Source: Bacillota bacterium
GTDB lineage: Bacteria > Bacillota > Clostridia > Lachnospirales > Lachnospiraceae
Direction: 5' to 3'
DNA: 21,006 bases
NCBI GenBank assembly: GCA_023436065.1
Contig: JAEZKU010000070.1
Location: 1 to 21,006 of the forward strand
Shown here: positions 1 through 7,097 of the stretch, piece after piece
How positions within the stretch are numbered: the stretch's first letter is position 1
Layout: each line of letters opens with the position of its first letter
Made by a program: the position numbers and the translations under genes
Notes under the pieces: model-generated
The model's input: only the letters and a program-made list of their open reading frames with translations
Databases searched by the model: none
Told to the model about the DNA's origin: nothing

Positions 1-1
1 A

Positions 2-187
2 TATCATCAGGCTAAAGTTGTTTGCAACTGCGGTAACGAATTTGTAACAGGATCAACCAAGGAAGATATCCACGTAGAAATCTGCTCCAAGTGCCATTCA
101 TTCTATACAGGACAGGTTAAGGCAGCTGCTACTCGTGGTGCAATTGATAAATTCAACCGTAAGTATGGTTTAAGCCAGGATAAATAA
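2..187 (+). CDS. rpmE: 50S ribosomal protein L31, 3' part (zinc-binding form)
   Basis: The window opens inside this gene; 61 codons are visible before TAA at 185-187 and the start lies upstream. Seen: the translation begins YHQAKVVCNCGNEF and carries a CNC pair followed by CSKC about 18 residues later, ending KFNRKYGLSQDK. This is the four-cysteine pattern of the C+ (zinc) class of L31, as opposed to the cysteine-free paralogue made under zinc starvation. L31 sits on the large subunit near the central protuberance and bridges to the small subunit. A terminator follows, so it is probably transcribed separately from the DUF1385 gene downstream. The order rpmE - DUF1385 - prmC - prfA is common in clostridia, which supports the call. 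Confidence 0.96.
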   Translation, partial: YHQAKVVCNCGNEFVTGSTKEDIHVEICSKCHSFYTGQVKAAATRGAIDKFNRKYGLSQDK

Positions 188-240
188 GTAACAGAAGAAA
201 TTCTGTTATAACCGCGTAAAAATAATACACGTTAAAAATT

Positions 241-272
241 GGGTTGAGGTATCCTTCCTCAGCCTATTTTTA
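241..272 (+). terminator. Intrinsic terminator after rpmE
   Basis: Stem GGTTGAGG (242-249) pairs with CCTCAGCC (257-264) with one G-U pair, followed by TATTTTTA. A smaller hairpin (AACAGAA/TTCTGTT, about 190-208) lies just before it. Confidence 0.75.
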
Positions 273-387
273 AATAATAATTATTGCTGGGGTTACGACA
301 TATTTTCATTAGTTCTATCAGGATTCGGATCGGTCGGGCGAATACTGACCGACAGAATACAATGAAGAGAAAGGTTTGGGTGCTAAG

Positions 388-1797
388 ATGAAACCATCAG
401 GAATTGGGGGCATGTCCGTAATGGAAGGCGTAATGATGAAGAACAAAGACATTTACGCCGTCGCAGTACGAAAGCCTGATAAGGAGATTGCAGTTGAGAT
501 ACAAACACATAAAGATCTCTCTGATAAGGTGAAGCTTTTCAAACTGCCTATATTCAGGGGAATGTTAGCTTTTGTGGATTCCCTGGTTGTAGGTATCAAG
601 GTTTTAAATTATTCCGCCAGCTTCTTTGAAGAAGAGGAGGAGACCCAGAACAAGAAAAAGAACGAGAAACAAAAGAGCAAGGGTAAGGATGTCGAGGAAG
701 ATTTTGAGGTTGAGGAAGTAATCGCAACGAACAATGGTGCCGGCAATAAGGCGGGTAATAAGGAAGCTGCAGAAGAAGCTGCGAAAAAGGAATCAAGTTC
801 GAGTGCATTGTTCACAGTGCTTGCAGTTTTGATTTCCATCGTTATGTCCGTAGCACTTTTTATGGTACTTCCGGTACTGATCACCAACCTGCTTGCCAAG
901 GTTGTTATTAATCAATATTTACTCGCATTTATCGAGGGTGTCGTACGTCTTGCTATTTTTATCGGATATATTATTTTAGCTTCGCAGATGAATGAGATTA
1001 AGAGAGTCTTCATGTATCACGGAGCCGAGCATAAAACCATCAATTGCATCGAACATGGCTATGAGCTATCTGTAGAGAATGTAAAAAGGCAATCCAGGCA
1101 GCATAAGCGCTGTGGGACCAGCTTCATGCTACTGGTGGTACTGATCAGCTTAGTATTCTTTATGATTATTCCCGGCGGCAATCTGTTGTGGAGAGTTTTG
1201 TCCAGAGTGCTCCTGATTCCGTTTATTGCAGGTGTATCCTATGAATTTATCCGCCTGGCAGGTAAGAGCGAGAGTAAGGTGGTTCATGTGTTAAGCCAGC
1301 CCGGTCTGTGGATGCAGGGACTTACTACAAAGGAACCGGATGATTCTATGATAGAAGTGGCAATCAAATCCGTAGAGGCGGTATTTGATTGGAGAGCTTT
1401 TCTTGAGAAAAATGAAAAGAAGGGTAAAGCTGCAAAATCCGGTACTACAAAGAAGAATAGCAGTTATGTGAAACAGGCTCAGGATACAAAGAAGCAGACA
1501 CCTCCGGCTAAGAAATCCTCAGATACGAAGGAGGCTCCTGAAGCGACAGCCGCTGCTTCGGAGACACCGGTACAAGCTCGCAGCGAGGTGAAGGCCAGCA
1601 TCGGAGGACTTGCTTATGTCGGCAAAGTAGAGGATTCTGAGAAACCTGAGAGTGCACATAGCAATCAGATTGGGCGTAACAGAGGAACTGCGCCGATTGG
1701 CATCAAACCGAATATCCAGCTGCAATCTGAGGAAGAGGACGATGATATCCTTAGGGCATTGGACAAATATTTTGATGAAGGAAAAAAGGACGATTAG
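388..1797 (+). CDS. DUF1385 family (YqhQ-like) membrane protein with low-complexity insert and tail
   Basis: Family of unknown biochemical role, sometimes labelled 'metal-dependent enzyme'. Seen: an N-terminus KPSGIGG...EGVMMKNKD..AVAVRKPD, the family's opening motif; a histidine motif HGAEHK at residues 211-216; and four likely membrane segments near residues 139-172, 177-201, 241-263 and 268-292. The core ends near residue 340. Two parts look unstructured: a Lys/Glu-rich insert at about 73-133 before the first membrane segment, and a ~125-residue Lys/Thr/Ala/Pro-rich tail ending in an acidic run. B. subtilis YqhQ is about 320 residues, so this 469-residue protein is long by that much. Start: ATG 388 gives the family N-terminus; an in-frame TTG at 376 is only 1-2 nt from the AAAGG ribosome site. 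It lies 21 nt before prmC and is probably cotranscribed with it. Confidence 0.85.
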   Translation: MKPSGIGGMSVMEGVMMKNKDIYAVAVRKPDKEIAVEIQTHKDLSDKVKLFKLPIFRGMLAFVDSLVVGIKVLNYSASFFEEEEETQNKKKNEKQKSKGKDVEEDFEVEEVIATNNGAGNKAGNKEAAEEAAKKESSSSALFTVLAVLISIVMSVALFMVLPVLITNLLAKVVINQYLLAFIEGVVRLAIFIGYIILASQMNEIKRVFMYHGAEHKTINCIEHGYELSVENVKRQSRQHKRCGTSFMLLVVLISLVFFMIIPGGNLLWRVLSRVLLIPFIAGVSYEFIRLAGKSESKVVHVLSQPGLWMQGLTTKEPDDSMIEVAIKSVEAVFDWRAFLEKNEKKGKAAKSGTTKKNSSYVKQAQDTKKQTPPAKKSSDTKEAPEATAAASETPVQARSEVKASIGGLAYVGKVEDSEKPESAHSNQIGRNRGTAPIGIKPNIQLQSEEEDDDILRALDKYFDEGKKDD

Positions 1798-1818
1798 GGT
1801 TTTGAATAGAGGTCTTGG

Positions 1819-2649
1819 ATGAGTACTTACAGGGAATTATTACAGTCAGGCCGTGAGTTATTAAAGAATTCTGAGATAGCAGATGCCGATGTGGATGCAT
1901 GGTATCTGCTTGCCTATGTCTTTCAAATGAACAGGACGGATCTCCTTTTAAAGGGGGATCTGGTTGCACCGACAGAGCAGGAGGCTGATTACCGCAGACT
2001 GCTCAGCCTCCGTGCCGAACATATTCCGGTTCAGCATATTACCGGTACCCAGGAGTTCATGGGATTGGAGTTCAGGGTAAGCCCTGATGTCTTAATACCG
2101 AGGCAGGATACAGAAATTCTTGTGGAGGAAGTACTGAAGGTATCGGAAGGAAAAAGTGTTCTGGACATGTGCACCGGTTCCGGCTGCATCATAACCAGTA
2201 TAGCGAGGCTTGGGAAACCATCCCTGGCTGTAGGGGCCGACATTTCGGAAAAAGCTTTGGAGATCGCTGCTGAGAATAGTAAGAGGAACGGTGTCTGCGT
2301 TAAGCTGTATCATAGCGATTTATTCGATAAGATTACCGGAAGCTATGATATTATTGTATCCAATCCACCATACATTCCGACCAGTGATATCGATGAGCTG
2401 ATGCCGGAAGTTCGCGAGCATGAACCGATCCTTGCGCTGGATGGGAGCGAAGATGGCCTGGAATTTTACAGAAGGATATCAGCCGAGGCAGGGAGTTTCT
2501 TAAATACAGGAGCGTTCCTGTTCTATGAAATCGGATATAATCAGGGAGAAGCCGTGAAGCAGATACTGCTTCGGGAAGGTTACACTGATATTATGATAAA
2601 AAAGGATCTGAGTGGGCTTGACCGGGTGGTGTCCGCACGAAGACCATAA
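1819..2649 (+). CDS. prmC: Peptide chain release factor N5-glutamine methyltransferase
   Basis: PrmC (HemK) transfers a methyl group from S-adenosylmethionine to the glutamine of the GGQ motif of release factors, which speeds peptide release. Seen: an N-terminal helical domain (about 1-75); a Rossmann-type methyltransferase domain with DMCTGSGC around residues 116-123 (SAM binding); and NPPY at 182-185, the motif that clamps the substrate glutamine. At 276 residues the length is normal for the family. An AGAGG ribosome site precedes ATG 1819. Its substrate gene prfA starts 52 nt after its stop, the classic pairing, and no terminator lies between them, so they are likely cotranscribed. Confidence 0.97.
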   Translation: MSTYRELLQSGRELLKNSEIADADVDAWYLLAYVFQMNRTDLLLKGDLVAPTEQEADYRRLLSLRAEHIPVQHITGTQEFMGLEFRVSPDVLIPRQDTEILVEEVLKVSEGKSVLDMCTGSGCIITSIARLGKPSLAVGADISEKALEIAAENSKRNGVCVKLYHSDLFDKITGSYDIIVSNPPYIPTSDIDELMPEVREHEPILALDGSEDGLEFYRRISAEAGSFLNTGAFLFYEIGYNQGEAVKQILLREGYTDIMIKKDLSGLDRVVSARRP

Positions 2650-2701
2650 TTAATTCAAATGCATTTTGTATAAGCTGCCTTACGGCAGGATGGAGGTTAT
2701 T

Positions 2702-3775
2702 ATGTTTGATAAGTTAGAGGACCTTCTGGTTCGTTTTCAGGAAATTGAAGATGAGATGATGAGCCCCGACGTTGTGAATGATCAGAACAATTACCGGAAG
2801 CTTCGGAAGGAACATGCCGATCTTTCTGAAATTGTAGAAAAATACAAGGAATATAAGGCTACCCAACAAAGCATTGAAGATAGTCTTGCGATGCTTGAGG
2901 AGGAGAGCGATGAAGAGCTTCGTGAGCTTGCGAAGGAAGAGCTTCAGGAATGTAAGCAGCGCATTCCGAAGATAGAGGAGGAGCTTAAGGTTCTGTTGTT
3001 ACCGAAGGATCCCAACGATGAGAAGAATGTTATCGTGGAAATCAGAGGCGGTGCAGGAGGCGATGAAGCAGCTCTCTTTGCTGCGGAATTATACCGTATG
3101 TACGTCATGTATGCGGAGCGTAATCATTGGAAGATCGATATGATGAACTTAAATGAGAACGGGATCGGCGGTTATAAGGAAGTTATCTTCATGATTAATG
3201 GTAAGGGTGCTTATTCCAAGCTCAAGTATGAGAGTGGTGTGCATCGTGTACAGCGTGTACCGGTGACTGAATCAGGTGGGCGTATTCATACCTCTACTTC
3301 TACTGTGGCAATCATGCCCGAGGCGGAAGAGGTTGACGTAGAGCTTGACTTAAATGACTGTAAATTTGATGTATTCCGTTCCTCCGGTAACGGTGGACAG
3401 TGTGTTAATACTACGGACTCCGCGGTTCGACTGACCCATATTCCGACGGGTATCGTAATATCCTGTCAGGATGAGAAGTCACAGCTAAAGAATAAGGATA
3501 AGGCAATCCGTGTCCTCCGTGCGAAGCTCTATGAATTGGAGCTGGAGAAGGCCCAGAGTGCGGAAGCAGAGGCCAGAAAGAGCCAGGTAGGAACCGGCGA
3601 CCGTTCCGAAAAGATCCGAACCTACAATTTCCCGCAGGGACGTGTGACGGACCACAGAATTAACCTTACCATCTATCAGATTGATAAGGTGATGAACGGT
3701 GATCTTGACATCCTGATAGACAGCCTGATTGCAGCCGATCAAGCTGCGAAGCTGGCAAAAATGAATGATCAGTAA
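2702..3775 (+). CDS. prfA: Peptide chain release factor 1
   Basis: RF1 reads UAA and UAG in the ribosomal A site and triggers hydrolysis of peptidyl-tRNA. Seen: a coiled-coil N-terminal domain rich in Glu/Lys (to about 105); the stop-codon recognition tripeptide PVT at 187-189 (the P-x-T that distinguishes RF1 from RF2's SPF); and GGQ at 231-233 followed by CVNTTDSAVR, where many RF1s have HVN. Q233 is the residue expected to be methylated by PrmC. Start: ATG 2702 follows GGAGG (2692-2696) at good spacing and gives 357 residues, the usual RF1 length. A TTG 36 nt upstream in frame has no ribosome site. The ribosome-binding region is strikingly like that of argF (see findings). A strong terminator follows. 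Confidence 0.97.
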   Translation: MFDKLEDLLVRFQEIEDEMMSPDVVNDQNNYRKLRKEHADLSEIVEKYKEYKATQQSIEDSLAMLEEESDEELRELAKEELQECKQRIPKIEEELKVLLLPKDPNDEKNVIVEIRGGAGGDEAALFAAELYRMYVMYAERNHWKIDMMNLNENGIGGYKEVIFMINGKGAYSKLKYESGVHRVQRVPVTESGGRIHTSTSTVAIMPEAEEVDVELDLNDCKFDVFRSSGNGGQCVNTTDSAVRLTHIPTGIVISCQDEKSQLKNKDKAIRVLRAKLYELELEKAQSAEAEARKSQVGTGDRSEKIRTYNFPQGRVTDHRINLTIYQIDKVMNGDLDILIDSLIAADQAAKLAKMNDQ

Positions 3776-3799
3776 AACTGCTAAATGCATAATATGATT

Positions 3800-3838
3800 A
3801 AAAGGACTCGTATTAGATTGCTAATATGGGTCTTTTTA
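3800..3838 (+). terminator. Intrinsic terminator after prfA
   Basis: A continuous stem of about 17 pairs (arms 3800-3816 and 3821-3837, several G-U pairs) with a 4-nt loop ATTG runs into a T-rich 3' arm. It closes the DUF1385-prmC-prfA unit. Confidence 0.88.
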
Positions 3839-3892
3839 TGATCCCTTCAAGGCTGAAATAAAGACGGGATTAAGAAGCATGTGAATAATTAT

Positions 3893-3921
3893 TTGACAGG
3901 AAAGTTCAGTGGTTATACAAT
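3893..3921 (+). promoter_or_regulatory. Sigma-A-type promoter for the methyltransferase/VTC/DUF4956 unit
   Basis: TTGACA at 3893-3898 and TACAAT at 3916-3921 with a 17-nt spacer: a perfect -35 and a one-mismatch -10, directly after a terminator and about 95 nt before the next start codon. Confidence 0.75.
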
Positions 3922-3954
3922 ATTAACGATGGAAAGGCAAATCATGTAAGCGAA

Positions 3955-3985
3955 ACCTTCCGGCACTCATTGAGTACAGGAAGGT
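3955..3985 (+). promoter_or_regulatory. Leader hairpin before the RNA methyltransferase gene
   Basis: ACCTTCC (3955-3961) pairs with GGAAGGT (3979-3985), and a nested ACTC/GAGT stem sits inside it. No T-run follows, so it is not a normal terminator. The right arm GGAAGG would be the ribosome site for a start at 3998, which the hairpin would hide; the AAGGA at 4001-4005 serving ATG 4016 stays free. Confidence 0.4.
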
Positions 3986-4015
3986 CTTATTATAATAATG
4001 AAGGAAAAGAAGCTT

Positions 4016-4819
4016 ATGAAACAAAAACAGGTCATTAGCAGTCTTAGCAATTCCCAGATCAAGAACCTGATCCTGCTTCAGAAGAAGGCGAAGGAACGGG
4101 AGGAGCAGGGCATCTTTGTGATTGAAGGAATTAAAATGTTTGAAGAGGCAAAGGAAATGGGACTCTTAGTGAAGGCCTATGCTTCCGAAAGCTTTTTCAG
4201 GGAGAAGAATGAGGAGAACCCTGAATATTTTGATGGTCTGGACTATGAGATTATCACAGAGGCTGTATTTAAGGAGGCTTCTGATACAAAGACTCCACAG
4301 GGTATTATGGGTACAGTCAGAGTCTCCAGATATCAACCTGAGGAGCTGTTAAAGAAAGAAAACGCCTGCCTGTTACTGCTGGAGGATATCCGGGATCCCG
4401 GTAATCTGGGTACGATGATAAGGACCGCCGAAGGTGCGGGAATTACCGGCATCATCAGTAGTGCGGCTTCTGTGGATCTATATAATCCCAAAGTAATCCG
4501 GGCTACAATGGGCTCGATCTACAGGCTTCCGTTCTGTCAGGCGGAGGATTTTTATCATACCTTGCAGTTGATCAAGGAACAGGGAATCACAATTTATGCG
4601 GCGCATCTTCAAGGGATACCCTACGATACGGAGGGGAGCTTCAGAAAAAAATGTGCTTTCTTAATCGGAAACGAAGCTAACGGACTGTCAGAGCAAGCAT
4701 CCGCACAGGCAGACGAATTGATAAAGATACCCATGGAAGGGAAAGTGGAATCCCTCAATGCTGCAGTGGCAGCAGCGATCCTGATGTATGAGGCAGCCAG
4801 ACAGAGGAGATCAAAATAG
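4016..4819 (+). CDS. TrmH/SpoU-family RNA 2'-O-ribose methyltransferase
   Basis: SPOUT enzymes of this family methylate a ribose 2'-OH of rRNA or tRNA using SAM, through a knotted C-terminal domain. Seen: an N-terminal substrate-binding region (SNSQIKNL..LQKKAKEREEQGIFVIEG, about 10-45), typical of the 23S rRNA-type members; motif 1 N130-L-G-T-M-I-R136; motif 2 LIGNEANGLSE from 216; and motif 3 with SLN at 246-248 before a final helix. The target cannot be told from sequence (an RlmB- or TsnR-like rRNA role is typical of the architecture). Start: ATG 4016 has AAGGA ten nt upstream; an in-frame ATG at 3998 would add six Lys-rich residues. The VTC gene begins 11 nt after the stop with its ribosome site overlapping this gene's end, so the two are translationally close. 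Confidence 0.9.
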   Translation: MKQKQVISSLSNSQIKNLILLQKKAKEREEQGIFVIEGIKMFEEAKEMGLLVKAYASESFFREKNEENPEYFDGLDYEIITEAVFKEASDTKTPQGIMGTVRVSRYQPEELLKKENACLLLLEDIRDPGNLGTMIRTAEGAGITGIISSAASVDLYNPKVIRATMGSIYRLPFCQAEDFYHTLQLIKEQGITIYAAHLQGIPYDTEGSFRKKCAFLIGNEANGLSEQASAQADELIKIPMEGKVESLNAAVAAAILMYEAARQRRSK

Positions 4820-4830
4820 GAGCATAGGCG

Positions 4831-5589
4831 ATGGCATTCGAAGTATTTAACAGAACAGAGAAAAAATATCTCATTACAGAGGAAATCTATCGGACTTTGA
4901 GATCGGAGCTTGAGGAACGGATGCTCCCGGACGGATTTTGCAGGAATGGAGAATTCTATACCATCTGTAATATTTATTATGATACACCGGATCATCAGAT
5001 GATAAGACGCTCGATAGAAAAGCCAATCTATAAGGAGAAGCTGAGGCTTCGAAGCTATGGCACGGTTTCATCAAAGGACAAGGTCTATTTAGAGATTAAG
5101 AAGAAATTCAAAGGATATGTCAATAAGAGACGCTGTTCCATGCATTTGGAGGAGGCCTGCAGTTATCTGGCAACAGGGAAGCGCCCGGAAGGGAAACGAC
5201 CCTCGACGGAGCAGGTACTTCGTGAGGTTGACTATATTCTGCAACGATATCCGGAGCTGGCCCCGGCACTGTATCTTTCTTATGACAGGATTGCATTATT
5301 CGGCAAAGAGAAAGAGGATTTCAGAATAACCTTTGATACCAACATAAGGACGAGGCGCTATGAATTGGGCCTGGATAAAGGGAATTATGGGAAGCTGCTG
5401 CTTCCCCAAGGTCACTGGATCATGGAGGCTAAGACAAACGATGCAATGCCGTACTGGTTTACCAGGTTATTGTCCGAACACCGGATCTATCCTGTCAACT
5501 TTTCAAAATACGGAGAGGAGTATCGCCGGGCATTGAAGCGGGGAGAGCTTTCAAAGCTGTCAACCGATCAAAATAGAATGTGCGTATAG
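4831..5589 (+). CDS. VTC-domain polyphosphate polymerase-like protein
   Basis: The VTC domain is the catalytic domain of the yeast vacuolar polyphosphate polymerase Vtc4, which builds polyphosphate from ATP inside a basic tunnel barrel. Bacterial single-domain homologues are common but little studied. Seen: the family hallmarks FNRTEKKYLI at the N-terminus, YYDT at 49-52, the basic strand KLRLRSY at 70-76, ExKKK (EIKKK 88-92), EAK at 199-201 and KYGEEYRRA near the C-terminus. At 252 residues it is a bare VTC domain with no SPX domain and no membrane segment, so it is presumably cytosolic. The DUF4956 membrane gene starts 11 nt after its stop, the usual bacterial partner, which suggests a membrane complex. 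The actual product (polyphosphate or another polymer) is an inference. Confidence 0.87.
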   Translation: MAFEVFNRTEKKYLITEEIYRTLRSELEERMLPDGFCRNGEFYTICNIYYDTPDHQMIRRSIEKPIYKEKLRLRSYGTVSSKDKVYLEIKKKFKGYVNKRRCSMHLEEACSYLATGKRPEGKRPSTEQVLREVDYILQRYPELAPALYLSYDRIALFGKEKEDFRITFDTNIRTRRYELGLDKGNYGKLLLPQGHWIMEAKTNDAMPYWFTRLLSEHRIYPVNFSKYGEEYRRALKRGELSKLSTDQNRMCV

Positions 5590-5600
5590 GGGGAAGAAAA

Positions 5601-6296
5601 ATGTTTCAAACAACTATTGATAATGTCTCGACACAGGCGGCGCTCGCCATCAGTATCAGATCACTCCTGCTCTGTGTCGCAGTAGGGCTCCTCATCGGAG
5701 TATTGATTACCGGTGCTTATTTTATCATAACGCCTAAGCGTGGGCGTTCGGCAAGTTTTACCTTAAGTATGGTTATCCTGCCCGCGATTGTTGGTGTGGT
5801 GATCCTTCTGATTGGTGGTAATCTTGCGAGAGCATTTTCTATGGCTGGAATCTTTACGATTGTCAGATTCCGAAGTATACCGGGTGATGCGAAGGATATC
5901 TCCTTTGTGTTCCTGACGATGGCCACAGGTCTTGCTGTCGGGCTGGGGTACCTGACACTGGGTGTTGTCGTGGCTGTCCTGATCAGTGTTGTCATCATCC
6001 TTGTCAACAGAACAGGCATCGGTATTTCGAAGCAGAAGGAAAAGAGTCTTCGAATCACTGTTCCGGAGGATATGAACTATCAGGGGATATTTGATGAGGT
6101 ATTTTCACAATATACCAGCTTCTGTGAAATGCAGAAGGTAAGAACCAGTAATATGGGAACACTGTTTGAATTAACTTATGATATCATCCTGAAGGATGCC
6201 GCGCAGGAGAAAGAATTTATCGATGCCCTTCGATGCAGAAACGGAAATCTTCAGATCGCTTTGTTCGTGAAGGAAGGAAAGGATCAACAGCTTTAG
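5601..6296 (+). CDS. DUF4956 family membrane protein, partner of the VTC protein
   Basis: Function not established; the family is repeatedly found next to VTC-domain and CotH-kinase genes. Seen: membrane segments at about residues 20-45, 56-80, 103-120 and 122-140, an amphipathic conserved segment AFSMAGIFTIVRFRSIPGDA between the second and third, then a soluble C-terminal domain of ~85 residues (from about 150). Four segments plus a cytosolic tail is the normal plan, and 231 residues is the usual length. Start: ATG 5601 with AGGGGG at 5588-5593; an in-frame GTG at 5580 overlaps the end of the VTC gene and is less likely. I infer that it anchors the VTC enzyme or moves its product across the membrane. 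No CotH gene is present here. Confidence 0.85.
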   Translation: MFQTTIDNVSTQAALAISIRSLLLCVAVGLLIGVLITGAYFIITPKRGRSASFTLSMVILPAIVGVVILLIGGNLARAFSMAGIFTIVRFRSIPGDAKDISFVFLTMATGLAVGLGYLTLGVVVAVLISVVIILVNRTGIGISKQKEKSLRITVPEDMNYQGIFDEVFSQYTSFCEMQKVRTSNMGTLFELTYDIILKDAAQEKEFIDALRCRNGNLQIALFVKEGKDQQL

Positions 6297-6338
6297 GAGG
6301 CTTTCGGTGAATAATCCATAGAAAAAATTACATAATAT

Positions 6339-6373
6339 AAATGTCATGACCATTCTGTGTCATGACATTTTTA
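6339..6373 (+). terminator. Intrinsic terminator after the DUF4956 gene
   Basis: A perfect 12-bp stem AAATGTCATGAC (6339-6350) / GTCATGACATTT (6359-6370), 8-nt loop, then TTATG. The T-run is short, but the stem is strong and placed 42 nt after the stop codon. Confidence 0.8.
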
Positions 6374-6420
6374 TGTTACAAGGCTCAGATTAAAATATGA
6401 TTAGAAGACGGTCGGTTCTA

Positions 6421-6449
6421 TTGTAACCCTTATCACGAATGGTTAGAAT
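6421..6449 (+). promoter_or_regulatory. Probable promoter of the NfeD-like gene
   Basis: TTGTAA (6421-6426), 17-nt spacer, TAGAAT (6444-6449), 32 nt before the TTG start of the next gene and after a terminator. Confidence 0.55.
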
Positions 6450-6481
6450 AAATATAGCAAACAATGGAAGGAGGAATTGAG

Positions 6482-6922
6482 TTGACGAATTCGATCTATT
6501 GGCTATTGATACTGGCGGTTTTAATACTGATAGAGATCATAGCCCTGAATCTGACCACCATATGGTTCGCGGCAGGAGCTTTGCTGGCCTTTGTTGTGTC
6601 CTTATTCTATGATAACCTGGTTGTGGAACTCATTCTTTTTCTGGCTGCATCCTTCATCTTGCTTTATTATATGAGGCCTTTTGTTTTACATTATTTTAAT
6701 CCGCAACAAGCAAAAAGGAATTATGAAGGGGTGATCGGTAAGGATGGCCTCGTGAATATTACCATAGATAATATCAGCAAAACGGGTAAGGTTACGGTTG
6801 ACGGACAGGAATGGTCCGCAAGATCCTTTGAAGGGAACATCATTGAAGAAGGCTCCAGGGTAAGGATTCATGGAATATCCGGAGTCAAACTGGTGGTTAG
6901 CAAATTAAGGGAGAATAATTAG
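6482..6922 (+). CDS. NfeD-like membrane protein, short form
   Basis: NfeD proteins pair a few membrane helices with a C-terminal OB-fold and usually work with SPFH/flotillin-type scaffold proteins in membrane organisation. Seen: helices at about residues 3-24, 27-42 and 46-66, containing the family-typical IWFAAGALLAFVVSLF, then a soluble domain with GVIGKDGLV and KVTVDGQEWSARS.....I..GSRVRI.GISGVKLVV, the OB-fold signature. The protein is 146 residues and lacks the ClpP-like protease domain of long NfeDs. Start: TTG 6482, seven nt after a perfect AAGGAGG (6468-6474); an ATG at 6464 has no ribosome site and overlaps that element. The usual partner gene for a flotillin (floA) is not adjacent, which is unusual. 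Confidence 0.85.
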   Translation: MTNSIYWLLILAVLILIEIIALNLTTIWFAAGALLAFVVSLFYDNLVVELILFLAASFILLYYMRPFVLHYFNPQQAKRNYEGVIGKDGLVNITIDNISKTGKVTVDGQEWSARSFEGNIIEEGSRVRIHGISGVKLVVSKLRENN

Positions 6923-6961
6923 TGAAAATTACCCAGTAAGAAAAAATTAAGATTTTAGTTC

Positions 6962-6990
6962 TTGATAAAGATTGTCTGTTGATATATTAT
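6962..6990 (+). promoter_or_regulatory. Promoter of the LtaS-type gene
   Basis: TTGATA (6962-6967), 17-nt spacer, TATTAT (6985-6990). The ~95-nt leader after it contains an inverted repeat TGTACCC/GGGTACA (7021-7037, 3-nt centre), which may be an operator or a leader hairpin. Confidence 0.7.
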
Positions 6991-7097
6991 ATTGCTAGCT
7001 TAGAGATATATATTGGAGTATGTACCCCCAGGGTACACTATATTTATGAAAAGGGTGCCGGTACGGTCCGGTTACACCTGCTAGTAGGGGAATGGAT

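Noticed and set aside
2666..2701. Upstream in-frame starts exactly 36 nt before prfA, argF (9225) and asd (12858)
   Set aside because: None has a ribosome site, each extension exceeds the family N-terminus, and the real ATGs all follow GGAGG. The equal 12-codon distance is taken as coincidence, apart from the shared prfA/argF sequence reported separately.
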